A DNA stretch of 41,961 bases from JAYEJW01 sp034716535 (GTDB lineage Bacteria; Pseudomonadota; Gammaproteobacteria; Chromatiales; Chromatiaceae). The notes below the pieces were generated by a model. It was not told the origin of the DNA. It ran no database searches and saw nothing but the letters and a program-made list of their open reading frames with translations. Of the stretch, positions 34,753-41,961 are shown in pieces (position 1 is the stretch's first letter; the number at the start of each line of letters is the position of its first letter). Made by a program: the position numbers and the translations under genes. The stretch is taken from positions 1 through 41,961 of the forward strand of contig JAYEJW010000092.1 of assembly GCA_034716535.1 (NCBI GenBank), read 5' to 3'.

Positions 34753-34901
34753 ATTTCACGCGAAGCCGCGAAGAACGCGAAGCGATTGATTTAACGTCAG
34801 CGTTTAAGAAAGGGCGTGTGATACAGCTTGAACGAGGTGTCAAATGAGGGCGTTGTCCAACATCCTGACTTTCTTCGCGCCTTTGCGTCTTCGCGTGAGA
34901 T
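34753..34901. repeat. Pair of inverted TCACGCGAAG-type repeats flanking about 86 bp
   Basis: Left arm 34753-34782 and the reverse complement of the right arm 34869-34901 share ATxTCACGCGAAGxCGCxAAG and then CGCGAAG, with a few substitutions and one indel. Repeats of this GCGAAG/GCAAAG type are scattered in many proteobacterial genomes. Together they could form a long imperfect hairpin in the region between the convergent rnt and grxD genes. The spacer encodes nothing recognisable. Confidence 0.7.
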
Positions 34902-35024
34902 TTATGAAGTATCTGGACTAGGCTGAACCAAGCGCGAGACCCTGCGCGCCGTCGGAGGCTTCATCTCTTCCGACAGGGCCGATCTCGCACCCAGGCGGGC
35001 AGGGAACCGCGCAGTTCCTGCGCG

Positions 35025-35372
35025 TCAAGAGGCGGTGGTGTCGCCGTCCGGGTTCGCCTTCTCGGCTGCACCTTCCATCATCTTCTTGAGCTCGCCGCTC
35101 GCGTGAAGCTCCAGGGTGATGTCGCAACCGCCGACGAGCTCCCCGTCGACGTAGACCTGCGGGAAGGTGGGCCAATCGGCATAACGCGGGAGATTCTCGA
35201 AGACCTCCGGATCCTGCAACACGTTGACATAGGCGAAGGGGACTCCGCATTCCTGTAACGCCGCCGCCGCCCGCATGGAGAAGCCACACATCGGGAACTG
35301 GGGCGTACCCTTCATGTAGATGACGACGGGGTTACCTTTGACCTGTTGATCGATGCGATCGAGTACGTCCAT
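35025..35372 (-). CDS. grxD: Monothiol glutaredoxin GrxD
   Basis: The 115-residue protein has the monothiol active site CGFS (Cys29-Ser32) in PQFPMCGFSM, the glutathione-binding WPTFPQVY motif and the GGCDI segment. Proteins of this class hold a glutathione-coordinated 2Fe-2S cluster and work with BolA-type partners in iron-sulfur cluster trafficking. The C-terminal tail (MEGAAEKANPDGDTTAS) is slightly longer than in E. coli. It is a single gene, 200 bp below the amidotransferase gene on the same strand. Confidence 0.96.
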   Translation of the reverse strand: MDVLDRIDQQVKGNPVVIYMKGTPQFPMCGFSMRAAAALQECGVPFAYVNVLQDPEVFENLPRYADWPTFPQVYVDGELVGGCDITLELHASGELKKMMEGAAEKANPDGDTTAS

Positions 35373-35572
35373 TGCTTACCTCTGCAACCAGTGTTCTAGA
35401 CCAGCAAAGAAATCGGGACGCGGCGTTCCTTTTCAAGTCGGGTCTCAGGCAGGTCGGCTAGGGAGATGTCCGCACCCCGTCCCCGGGGCCGGAAACGGGG
35501 CTTGTGCGGAACCCTGTGTTGCACACGGTTTCAGTCTCGCACGCAGATCCGGCTGCGGCACGAGCTACTGGT

Positions 35573-37357
35573 TCACATCAAAGCATTGACGTGCCGTTGC
35601 AGCCACAGCTCCAGCAAGGCCAGGTGCCACAGCTTGTTGCCCTGGATGCGGGTGTGATGCATGTCCGGGGCGCCGAGCAACAGGTCCAGGTACTCCCGGC
35701 GGTAGAGTCCGCGCTCACGGCAGGCCCGCGAGCTGACCAGATCGCGCATCAGGTCCAGGAAATCCCCACGGACGTACTTTAGGGCCGGCATGGGAAAATA
35801 GCCCTTCGGCCGATCAATGACGGCGTCCGGCAGCAGCCCCCGGGCCATGGCCTTGAGCGGATACTTGCCGCCCTCCCGAAGCTTGAGCTCGGCCGGACAG
35901 CGTGCGGCCAGCTCCACCAGTTGGTGGTCGAGAAACGGCACCCGCGCCTCCAACCCCCAGGCCATGGTCATGTTGTCCACGCGCTTGACCGGATCGTCGA
36001 CGATCAAGGTGGTCACGTCCAGGCGCAGGACCGCGTCCATGATCTCATCCGCATCGGGCAACGCCAGCAGATCGCTCACCAACTGCGAGCTGTGATCCGC
36101 TCCAGCATAGGCATCGGTCACCAGCCGCAGATACTCGTCGTGATCCCGGTCGAAATAATGCCTGCGGAAACGCTCGACCCAGGTCCCCTCCGTCTCCGCC
36201 TGGATGCGCGGGTACCAGAAGTAGCCGCCGAAGACCTCGTCGGCGCCCTGGCCGGACTGTACGACCTTGATCTCACGGGACACCTGCTCCCCAAGCAGAT
36301 AGAAGGCCACGGCGTCCTGGGCGAACATGGGCTCGGCCATGGCGTCCACCGCCTCGGGCAGGCGCCACAGGGCCTCCGCGTTCGGCACCCGGAACTTGTG
36401 GTGGCGGGTGCCGTAGCGCTCGACCACCAGGTCTGAGTATTCGAACTCGCTGCCCGACTCCTCCGGGGTATCCTCGAATCCCACGGAAAAGGTGTGCAGA
36501 TCGCTCGCCCCGGCTTCGGCCAGAAGGGCCACCAACAGGCTGGAGTCCAACCCGCCGGAGAGCAGGACGCCCACGGGGACGTCCGCCACCTCGTTGCGCT
36601 TGTGCACGGCGCTACGCAGGGCATCGTGAATGGCCTCCAGCCATTCACCGTCGCTCAGGGGCTGCTCCGGGCGCCTGGCGATCAAGCGCCAGTAGCTGCG
36701 CTCCGTTTGCCGGCCGGAGGCGTCGATACGTAGCCAGTGCCCCGGCGCGAGCTTCCGCACGCCCTGCAGCACCGTTCGAGGCGCCGGGACAACCGCATGA
36801 AGGGTGAACAGGTGATGTAGCGCCACCGGATCGACGGCCGTGTCCACACCGCCGGCCTCCAACAGGGCCTGCGTGTTGGAGGCGAAGCGGAAGCGATCAC
36901 CGTCTTGGGTCCAGTAGAGGGGCTTGATTCCGAAGCGATCCCGTGCCAGGAACAGGATTCCCTTTGAGGCGTCCCAGAGGGCAAAGGCGAACATCCCGTG
37001 GAGACGCTCGACGCAGGACTCGCCCCAGGCATGCCAGGCCTTCAGGATGGTCTCGCTGTCACCGTCGGAGAAGAACCGGTAGCCCTTCCCTTCCAGCTCC
37101 CGGCGCAGCTCCCGGTAATTGTAGATTGTCCCGTTGAACACCAGCGCGAGGCCGAGGGCCGGGTCCAGCATGGGCTGATTTGAGCGGATCGACAGGTCGA
37201 TAATCGATAGGCGCCGGTGCCCGAAGCCAAGCGGACCGTCGCTGTAACTGCCGCCGTGATCGGGTCCGCGCCGCTCGAGCGGGCCCATCATCCGGGCGAC
37301 GGCGGAAAGGTCAGCCGGTGCGCCGTCGAGGCGCAGCTCACCGCAGATACCGCACAT
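35573..37357 (-). CDS. N-acetylglutaminylglutamine amidotransferase-like asparagine synthase family protein
   Basis: The 594-residue protein has an N-terminal class II glutamine amidotransferase domain (MCGICGELR, with Cys2 the nucleophile after Met removal; RRGPDHGG; FNGTIYNYRELR). An asparagine-synthase domain follows, with the PP-loop LLSGGLDSSL near residue 265 and QSGQGADEVFGGY. The features NIYNYRELR-GYRFFSDGDSE, ALHHLFTLHAVVPAPRT and VSREIKVVQSGQGADE recall the NAGGN-type amidotransferase (trio family, TIGR03104), which makes an osmoprotectant dipeptide amide. Its usual partners, a GNAT ligase/acetyltransferase and an M42 peptidase, are not adjacent here. Asparagine synthetase AsnB is the alternative. 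hyuB ends 27 bp upstream on the same strand. Confidence 0.8.
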   Translation of the reverse strand: MCGICGELRLDGAPADLSAVARMMGPLERRGPDHGGSYSDGPLGFGHRRLSIIDLSIRSNQPMLDPALGLALVFNGTIYNYRELRRELEGKGYRFFSDGDSETILKAWHAWGESCVERLHGMFAFALWDASKGILFLARDRFGIKPLYWTQDGDRFRFASNTQALLEAGGVDTAVDPVALHHLFTLHAVVPAPRTVLQGVRKLAPGHWLRIDASGRQTERSYWRLIARRPEQPLSDGEWLEAIHDALRSAVHKRNEVADVPVGVLLSGGLDSSLLVALLAEAGASDLHTFSVGFEDTPEESGSEFEYSDLVVERYGTRHHKFRVPNAEALWRLPEAVDAMAEPMFAQDAVAFYLLGEQVSREIKVVQSGQGADEVFGGYFWYPRIQAETEGTWVERFRRHYFDRDHDEYLRLVTDAYAGADHSSQLVSDLLALPDADEIMDAVLRLDVTTLIVDDPVKRVDNMTMAWGLEARVPFLDHQLVELAARCPAELKLREGGKYPLKAMARGLLPDAVIDRPKGYFPMPALKYVRGDFLDLMRDLVSSRACRERGLYRREYLDLLLGAPDMHHTRIQGNKLWHLALLELWLQRHVNALM

Positions 37358-37384
37358 GGACGTATCTCCGTAGTCCGAAAAAAC

Positions 37385-38974
37385 CTAACCCTTCATGACA
37401 CCCGTGTCGCCCGGGCCGGTGTCCGTCCCGGCGGACCCCCAACCGCCCCCACCGGGGGTCTCCACCGCCAGACGGTCCCCATCCAACACATCGAGCGCCG
37501 CCTTGCTGGGAAGCTCGCGGCCGTTGAGCAGGTTGCGGCCGGACCGGCCAGGCTCCCCCCCCTCGGCGCCCCAGGGACGATGCGTACGGCGCTCGGTGAG
37601 CAGGGAAACGCTGGCGGGAGCCAGGAACTCGAGCTCCCTGACCAGCCCGTCGCCGCCGACACGCCGACCGGCACCACCGGACCCGCGTCTGAGTCCATAG
37701 CGCCACACCCGCAGCGGATAGCGGCTCTCGAGCACCTCGATGGGCGTGTTCAAGGTGTTCGTCATGTGGGTCTGGACGCCGGATAGCCCGCCGCCCAAGG
37801 CACCGGCCCCCATGCCGCCGCCAATGGTCTCGTAATAGTCCCAAGCCGCGTCCGGGGCAGCACTCCCCATGGCCAGATTGTTCATGCTGCCGTGGCTGGC
37901 CGCCGGGATCCAGTCCGGAACCGCCTGGGCCAGCGCCCCGGTGACCACATCCACCACGCGGGTGCTGGTCTCCACGTTGCCCGCGGCCACAGCGGCCGGA
38001 TAGCGGGCGTTGAGAAGACACCCAGGCGGCGCGGAAAGACTCACCGGACGAAAGCTGCCCGCACAGGCCGGCGTCTGGGGCGGCATGAGACAACGAAAGA
38101 CATAAAGTACGGCTGCGGCCGCCACCGCCAGCGGACAGTTGATGTTGCCGGCCACCTGATCCGCCGTGCCGGAGAAGTCGACGTGAGCTGCGCCATTTTT
38201 GACCGCAATACGGACGCGGATGGCAATGTCTCGGTTCCCCTGCCCATCATCGTCCATCCAGTCCTCGAACCGGTACTCTCCGTCGGGAATCTGTCTCAAC
38301 GCCTGAGTGGCCAGGCGCTCCCCGTAGTCGTCGAGGGCCCGCAGCCCCTCCTTGAACTGCGCCAGACCAATACGTCCGATCAGCTCACCGAGGCGCACCG
38401 CGCCAGTGCGGTTCGCGCTGATCTGGGCGAAGAAGTCCCCGCGCGCATCCGTCGGATTTCGCGTATTGCCGGCGAGCATATCCAGCTTCACCTCGTCGAG
38501 GGCGTTGCCCCGGATCAGATGCACCGGCTCGATGACCTGTCCCTCCTCATGGATGGAGCGGGAAATCGGCATGGAGCCGGGCGCGCTCGCACCAATGTCC
38601 GCGTGGTGCGCCCGGTTCACAACGAAGGCCGCCAATTGCGCCCCGTCGGAGGCGGGGGTGAAAACCGGAGCGATGACGGTCACGTCCGGCAGGTGGGTGC
38701 CACCCAGAAAGGGATCATTGAGGATTACCATGTCCCCCTCGGCCCACTCCACGCGCGCCACCAGGTCCGCCATGGCGAAGGCCATGCTGCCCAGATGCAC
38801 GGGTATATGGGCAGCCTGGGCGCAAAGCGCGCCGGCGGCATCGAACACGGCGCAGGAGAAATCCAGGCGATCGCGGATGTTGGGGGAAAAGGCGGCGTTG
38901 CGTAGCACCACCCCCATTTCATCGCAAACCGCCTCCAGGCGGCTGGCGAAGATACTCAGCTCGATGGGATCCAC
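37385..38974 (-). CDS. hyuB: Hydantoinase B/oxoprolinase family protein
   Basis: The GTG at 38974 has TAGGAG upstream and gives MDPIELSIFASRLEAVCDEM, the normal HyuB start. The 529-residue protein carries HyuB hallmarks: SPNIRDRLDFSCAVFD, GDMVILNDPFLGGTHLPDVT, NRAHHADIG, and a Gly-rich end ETPGGGGWG. HyuB works with HyuA in ATP-dependent opening of hydantoins, 5-oxoproline or related substrates, or in acetone carboxylase-like reactions. No hyuA is adjacent. The gene is divergent from sodB and probably cotranscribed with the amidotransferase gene 27 bp below. Substrate unknown. Confidence 0.9.
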   Translation of the reverse strand: MDPIELSIFASRLEAVCDEMGVVLRNAAFSPNIRDRLDFSCAVFDAAGALCAQAAHIPVHLGSMAFAMADLVARVEWAEGDMVILNDPFLGGTHLPDVTVIAPVFTPASDGAQLAAFVVNRAHHADIGASAPGSMPISRSIHEEGQVIEPVHLIRGNALDEVKLDMLAGNTRNPTDARGDFFAQISANRTGAVRLGELIGRIGLAQFKEGLRALDDYGERLATQALRQIPDGEYRFEDWMDDDGQGNRDIAIRVRIAVKNGAAHVDFSGTADQVAGNINCPLAVAAAAVLYVFRCLMPPQTPACAGSFRPVSLSAPPGCLLNARYPAAVAAGNVETSTRVVDVVTGALAQAVPDWIPAASHGSMNNLAMGSAAPDAAWDYYETIGGGMGAGALGGGLSGVQTHMTNTLNTPIEVLESRYPLRVWRYGLRRGSGGAGRRVGGDGLVRELEFLAPASVSLLTERRTHRPWGAEGGEPGRSGRNLLNGRELPSKAALDVLDGDRLAVETPGGGGWGSAGTDTGPGDTGVMKG

Positions 38975-39050
38975 AGGACTCTGCTCCTAATGGTTGATCA
39001 GCGTCTACCGGACTCCCCGGCGTTCAATCCTTGCACCGCGGCGCGCAAAG

Positions 39051-39079
39051 TTGCAAAACCCTATTATGATGATTAGAAT
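39051..39079 (+). promoter_or_regulatory. Candidate sigma70 promoter of sodB
   Basis: TTGCAA (39051-39056) and TAGAAT (39074-39079) are separated by exactly 17 bp in an AT-rich patch 113 bp upstream of the sodB start. This leaves a leader of roughly 105 bases. No Fur box was recognised with confidence. Confidence 0.5.
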
Positions 39080-39192
39080 TTCGCCTTCATTTACCTAGCA
39101 TTTTAGTCGGGCTTTGCCCCGGCGGTTGAGGTCCGGCCGGCCAGTGCATATCTATCCCATCGCCATCTGTGATTTTCAGGAGACAATCGACC

Positions 39193-39774
39193 ATGACACA
39201 CGAACTGCCCGCACTTCCCTATGAAAAGAATGCCCTCGCACCCGTCATCTCGGAAGAGACCATCGAGTATCACTACGGAAAGCATCACCAGACCTACGTC
39301 AACAACCTGAACAACCTCATACCCGGCACCGAGTTCGAGAGCATGTCCCTCGAGGACATCATCATGAAATCGTCCGGTGGCGTGTTCAACAATTCCGCCC
39401 AGGTCTGGAACCACAGCTTTTACTGGAACTGCCTCACCCCCAACGGCGGCGGCGAGCCCGCCGGCGCCCTGGCTGATGCTATCAACGCCAAGTTCGGCTC
39501 TTTCGACGAGTTCAAGAAGCAGTTCTCCCAGTCCGCCGCAACCAACTTCGGCTCCGGCTGGACCTGGCTGGTCAAGAATGCCGAGGGCTCCGTGGAGATC
39601 ATTAATACCTCCAACGCCGGCACCCCCATGACCGAGGGCAAGACCGCCCTGCTGACCGTCGACGTGTGGGAGCACGCCTATTACGTCGACTACCGCAATG
39701 CCCGTCCCAAGTACCTCGAAGAGATCTGGAAGATCATCAACTGGGACTTCGTGGCCGGCAACTACGGCGGCTGA
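39193..39774 (+). CDS. sodB: Superoxide dismutase, Fe type
   Basis: The ATG at 39193 follows AGGAG and gives a 193-residue protein starting MTHELPALPY; a longer frame adds a poor leader. Metal ligands are in EYHYGKHH (His27), VWNHSFYWN (His74), and DVWEHAYY (Asp157/His161 region), as in E. coli SodB. The Gln in NNSAQVWNHSFYW and overall similarity favour the iron enzyme over MnSOD. It disproportionates superoxide in the cytosol; no signal peptide is present. It is a single gene with its own promoter and terminator. Confidence 0.97.
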   Translation: MTHELPALPYEKNALAPVISEETIEYHYGKHHQTYVNNLNNLIPGTEFESMSLEDIIMKSSGGVFNNSAQVWNHSFYWNCLTPNGGGEPAGALADAINAKFGSFDEFKKQFSQSAATNFGSGWTWLVKNAEGSVEIINTSNAGTPMTEGKTALLTVDVWEHAYYVDYRNARPKYLEEIWKIINWDFVAGNYGG

Positions 39775-39867
39775 TCGCCCCCACTGTTCCTTCAAGATAA
39801 AGATTTGACGAACAGAGTAGGCCCGAACAAATTGATTTGAAAATCGGAATCAGCCTCACGAAATACG

Positions 39868-39901
39868 CCTCCTGGCTCGTCAGTCCCAGGAGGTTTTTTT
39901 T
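39868..39901 (+). terminator. Rho-independent terminator of sodB
   Basis: CCTCCTGG (39868-39875) pairs with CCAGGAGG (39886-39893) across a 10-base loop and is followed by eight T (39894-39901). It lies about 90 bp after the sodB stop and ahead of the convergent helicase gene. Confidence 0.9.
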
Positions 39902-39925
39902 GGCCGAGCAGACAGCCGATAATGC

Positions 39926-41961
39926 TCAGGCACGAAAGTCGTCTAAATATTCTGAAACGGGTGCAACACCTGTCACCAGCAGGTGATCCCGAGCACGAGT
40001 GCACGCCACGTACAACAAGTGCCGTTCGGTGTTATAGACCTCTTCCAGGTCTGTATCGTCGGTTACCGTTTCGATGCGTTCTTGAAGTGGGATGACCTCG
40101 TCATCGCAGGCCATGACGACTACTGTCCGGAACTCCAGCCCCTTGGCGAGATGCATCGTGCTGAGCGAGACAAAGCCGCTGGAGACCTCAACATGCTCGT
40201 CAAGAATCTTGGAGGCGAGTTTCGCTTCCTCGGCGGCATCCCGTGCTCTGTCCAATTGCGCCTCGGAGCGCACGAAGATACCGATCTCGTGGGGCGTCAC
40301 GCCTTCTTGTATGCGGTCTCGCAGCCACTGACCAACGGCCATCGGCTCCCCGGTTTCGTCGTCGAGCGCTAAGACCTGCGGCTTGGGGCCGTTGAATACG
40401 GAGATGGTGCCCCGCCGGTCCTCCGCGTTGCCGTCGACGTCAGACAGTTCGGGGGCCAGTAGACGGTCGGCCCGGGATCGGATTTGGTGCGAAGTCCGGT
40501 AGTTGATATGGAGTGTCCGAGACCGGCCACGTACGTCTACGCCCAGTGCCTTCCAGGAAAACGGCTGTTGGAAAATGCGCTGGCCGAGATCGCCCGAGAA
40601 AAACAACCCATCGGGCCGGTCTGCCGCTAGAGTCGCGAGAAACCTGAGCTGGGCGATGCTGACGTCTTGGGCTTCATCGACGACCGTGAAGTCGAAGGGC
40701 CGTGCCGAGGTATCTACATACGCTGAGGCAAGCCGGGTGAACATCTCCGCGTGGGTAATGAGGTTTCGATTTGCCAGGTCGGTTTTCACCTGCTCGAAGA
40801 TGGACCACAGCAAAGCGCGTTGTTTTTCGGGCAACCGCGTCTTGCGCCCCAGCCGCTTCACATCACGGTACGCTTCCCAGGAATCCAACTGCCAAGCATC
40901 AACGACTTCCGCCCATTCGCTTCTCAGAAACCGCTGACTAAACTTGTGCCTTTCGACCTTGGACGACGCCTGTTCGAGAAGCTGTCCGATTTCCTCCTCT
41001 GAGGCGATGCTGGGGCGGGCGAGCTTCATCTCGTAAAGACGCTCGCCCAGCGCGTTCATGGCGTACACATCGATGCGCTCGCCGAGTCGCGGCTCGTTGC
41101 TGATCAGGCGTTTCAGCTTCGTCTTCAGCATGTTCGCCAAGGCATCCGAAAAGGTGGTGAGCAACACCCTGGCATCGGGATGGTTGCGGGCCAGGAAGAC
41201 CGCGCGGTGCAACGCGACGATGGTCTTTCCCGTACCAGCGGAGCCCGAAATTCTCGCCGGGCCGCTGTAGTCGCGCTCGACCAGTTGCCGTTGAGTTGGA
41301 TGCAGGAAGACAGTCCACTTTTCCCACGGGTAGTCCAGGGCACGCGACAGTTCTTCCACATCGCTCATCAGCCGGAACCGGCGCTGCGCATCGGGATGAT
41401 CGAACGGTGCAGTGTCAGGCGGTGTAGGCTGCGGGATTTGCGGCGTCACCCCCGTAGCCAGGTCCAGAAGGGCCTCGGCGGCTTCGCCGGGCAGGTGGTC
41501 GGCGAGTTCCAGCACGCTGTCTTCGTTGGCGGCGCGTACATCATGCAGCCATTCAGCAGGCACGCCGTAACCGAGCAGTTCATCGTCGGCCAGATCGCTG
41601 AAAAGCAATGGCTTGGGTGGTACGGGTTGCGCGGTCTCTGCGTACTTCGGAACGGTGATCTCCCTCACCATCTCCCGTACTTCCACCAACTGGGCTGCAC
41701 CGGTCTTCGGATGCGTTTCCAGCTTGCGGCGTTCCGCCCAGTGATAGGCTGGATCATGGTGAGCAACGTAGCACAGCAGCAGACTGTCTTGTGACTTGTG
41801 GACGATCAGGCGTATGTCGCGGCTTACCCTGACGGACCAGAATTTGGGATCACGCACCCGATCGAGCTTGTGAAACTCCAGGCCCGGATTGGCAGAATTC
41901 ATCTGCAGGTCGAAGGCCGTCGTCTTGACGGCCTTCTGTTCCTCGTTGTTCAGCTTAGCGA
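39926..41961 (-). CDS. UvrD-like superfamily 1 helicase with RelE-like N-terminal domain, 5' end cut by window edge
   Basis: The minus-strand frame is open to the edge: before the Met at 41902 it still reads AKLNNEEQKAVKTTAFDLQ, which matches the expected start of the RelE-like fold, so the true start lies outside. The first 75 or so residues resemble RelE/ParE-type toxins (LEFHKL, FWSVRVSRDIRLIVHK, LLLCYVAHHDPAYHWAERRK). The rest is an SF1 helicase: Walker A GSAGTGKT, Walker B VVDEAQDVS, motif IV-like NYRTS, motif V STMHLAKGLEF and motif VI YVACTRARD. Such fusions occur in many bacteria and may act in DNA repair or defence, but no role is proven. It converges on sodB. Confidence 0.9.
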   Translation of the reverse strand, partial: AKLNNEEQKAVKTTAFDLQMNSANPGLEFHKLDRVRDPKFWSVRVSRDIRLIVHKSQDSLLLCYVAHHDPAYHWAERRKLETHPKTGAAQLVEVREMVREITVPKYAETAQPVPPKPLLFSDLADDELLGYGVPAEWLHDVRAANEDSVLELADHLPGEAAEALLDLATGVTPQIPQPTPPDTAPFDHPDAQRRFRLMSDVEELSRALDYPWEKWTVFLHPTQRQLVERDYSGPARISGSAGTGKTIVALHRAVFLARNHPDARVLLTTFSDALANMLKTKLKRLISNEPRLGERIDVYAMNALGERLYEMKLARPSIASEEEIGQLLEQASSKVERHKFSQRFLRSEWAEVVDAWQLDSWEAYRDVKRLGRKTRLPEKQRALLWSIFEQVKTDLANRNLITHAEMFTRLASAYVDTSARPFDFTVVDEAQDVSIAQLRFLATLAADRPDGLFFSGDLGQRIFQQPFSWKALGVDVRGRSRTLHINYRTSHQIRSRADRLLAPELSDVDGNAEDRRGTISVFNGPKPQVLALDDETGEPMAVGQWLRDRIQEGVTPHEIGIFVRSEAQLDRARDAAEEAKLASKILDEHVEVSSGFVSLSTMHLAKGLEFRTVVVMACDDEVIPLQERIETVTDDTDLEEVYNTERHLLYVACTRARDHLLVTGVAPVSEYLDDFRA

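Noticed and set aside
1..41961. CRISPR arrays, tRNA/rRNA genes, integrase or transposase genes
   Set aside because: None was found by reading: no regularly spaced repeats, no cloverleaf-like segments noticed and no transposase motifs. A covariance-model scan would be needed to exclude small RNAs.

Overview
The window is GC-rich, densely coded DNA, most likely the chromosome of a gammaproteobacterium. The evidence is the gene set rather than any marker RNA: a pilB-pilC-pilD-coaE block, RNase T whose catalytic residues fall at the E. coli positions (D23, E25, H181, D186), MlaA, monothiol GrxD, homodimeric-type PyrC, Fe-type SodB and a CTGT-N8-ACAG LexA operator. I cannot name the genus. No rRNA, tRNA, CRISPR array or intact insertion sequence was seen.

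Layout. (1) Positions 1-10658, minus strand: an AraC-family regulator followed by genes for envelope or secreted proteins. These are two small secreted proteins, a FadL-like porin gene that looks broken, a large DUF1254/DUF1214 protein, two tandem PQQ-type propeller paralogues with membrane anchors, and a patatin-like lipoprotein running off the left edge. This is the accessory part of the window and the best candidate for an undescribed system. It reads like a periplasm/outer-membrane pathway for a hydrophobic compound, but that role is inferred from family types. (2) 11051-12771, minus: two tandem Slp-type lipoproteins with very different tails, and a small two-helix membrane protein. (3) 13152-17784, plus: a cNMP/CBS/DUF294 signalling protein, a DnaQ-like exonuclease and acetyl-CoA synthetase, an acetate-metabolism neighbourhood. 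(4) 18032-24935, plus: a NYN-nuclease/cold-shock fusion, pilB, pilC, pilD, coaE and an unusual ClC-family protein. (5) 25038-30414: a small Cys-containing secreted protein (plus), then a stand-alone error-prone polymerase gene imuC under a perfect LexA box (minus), and GTP-dependent PEP carboxykinase (minus). (6) 30415-35372: a 0.5 kb intergenic region with a perfect 35-bp palindrome, then pyrC, mlaA, a TraB/GumN protein, RNase T, a pair of inverted GCGAAG-type repeats, and grxD. (7) 35573-41961: a NAGGN-type asparagine-synthase-like amidotransferase without its usual partners, a hydantoinase B subunit without HyuA, sodB with a clear promoter and terminator, and a helicase with a RelE-like N-terminal domain cut by the right edge.

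How they work together: acs and pckG fit growth on acetate or other gluconeogenic carbon; pilBCD are the motor, platform and peptidase of type IV pili, with no pilin gene here; the lipoprotein, MlaA, Slp and FadL-like genes concern the outer membrane; imuC, sodB, grxD and the NAGGN amidotransferase are stress functions. The two most useful sequence-level observations are probable decay of the FadL-like gene (missing signal/N-terminal segment plus a frameshift at a C5 run) and SOS control of a solitary imuC.
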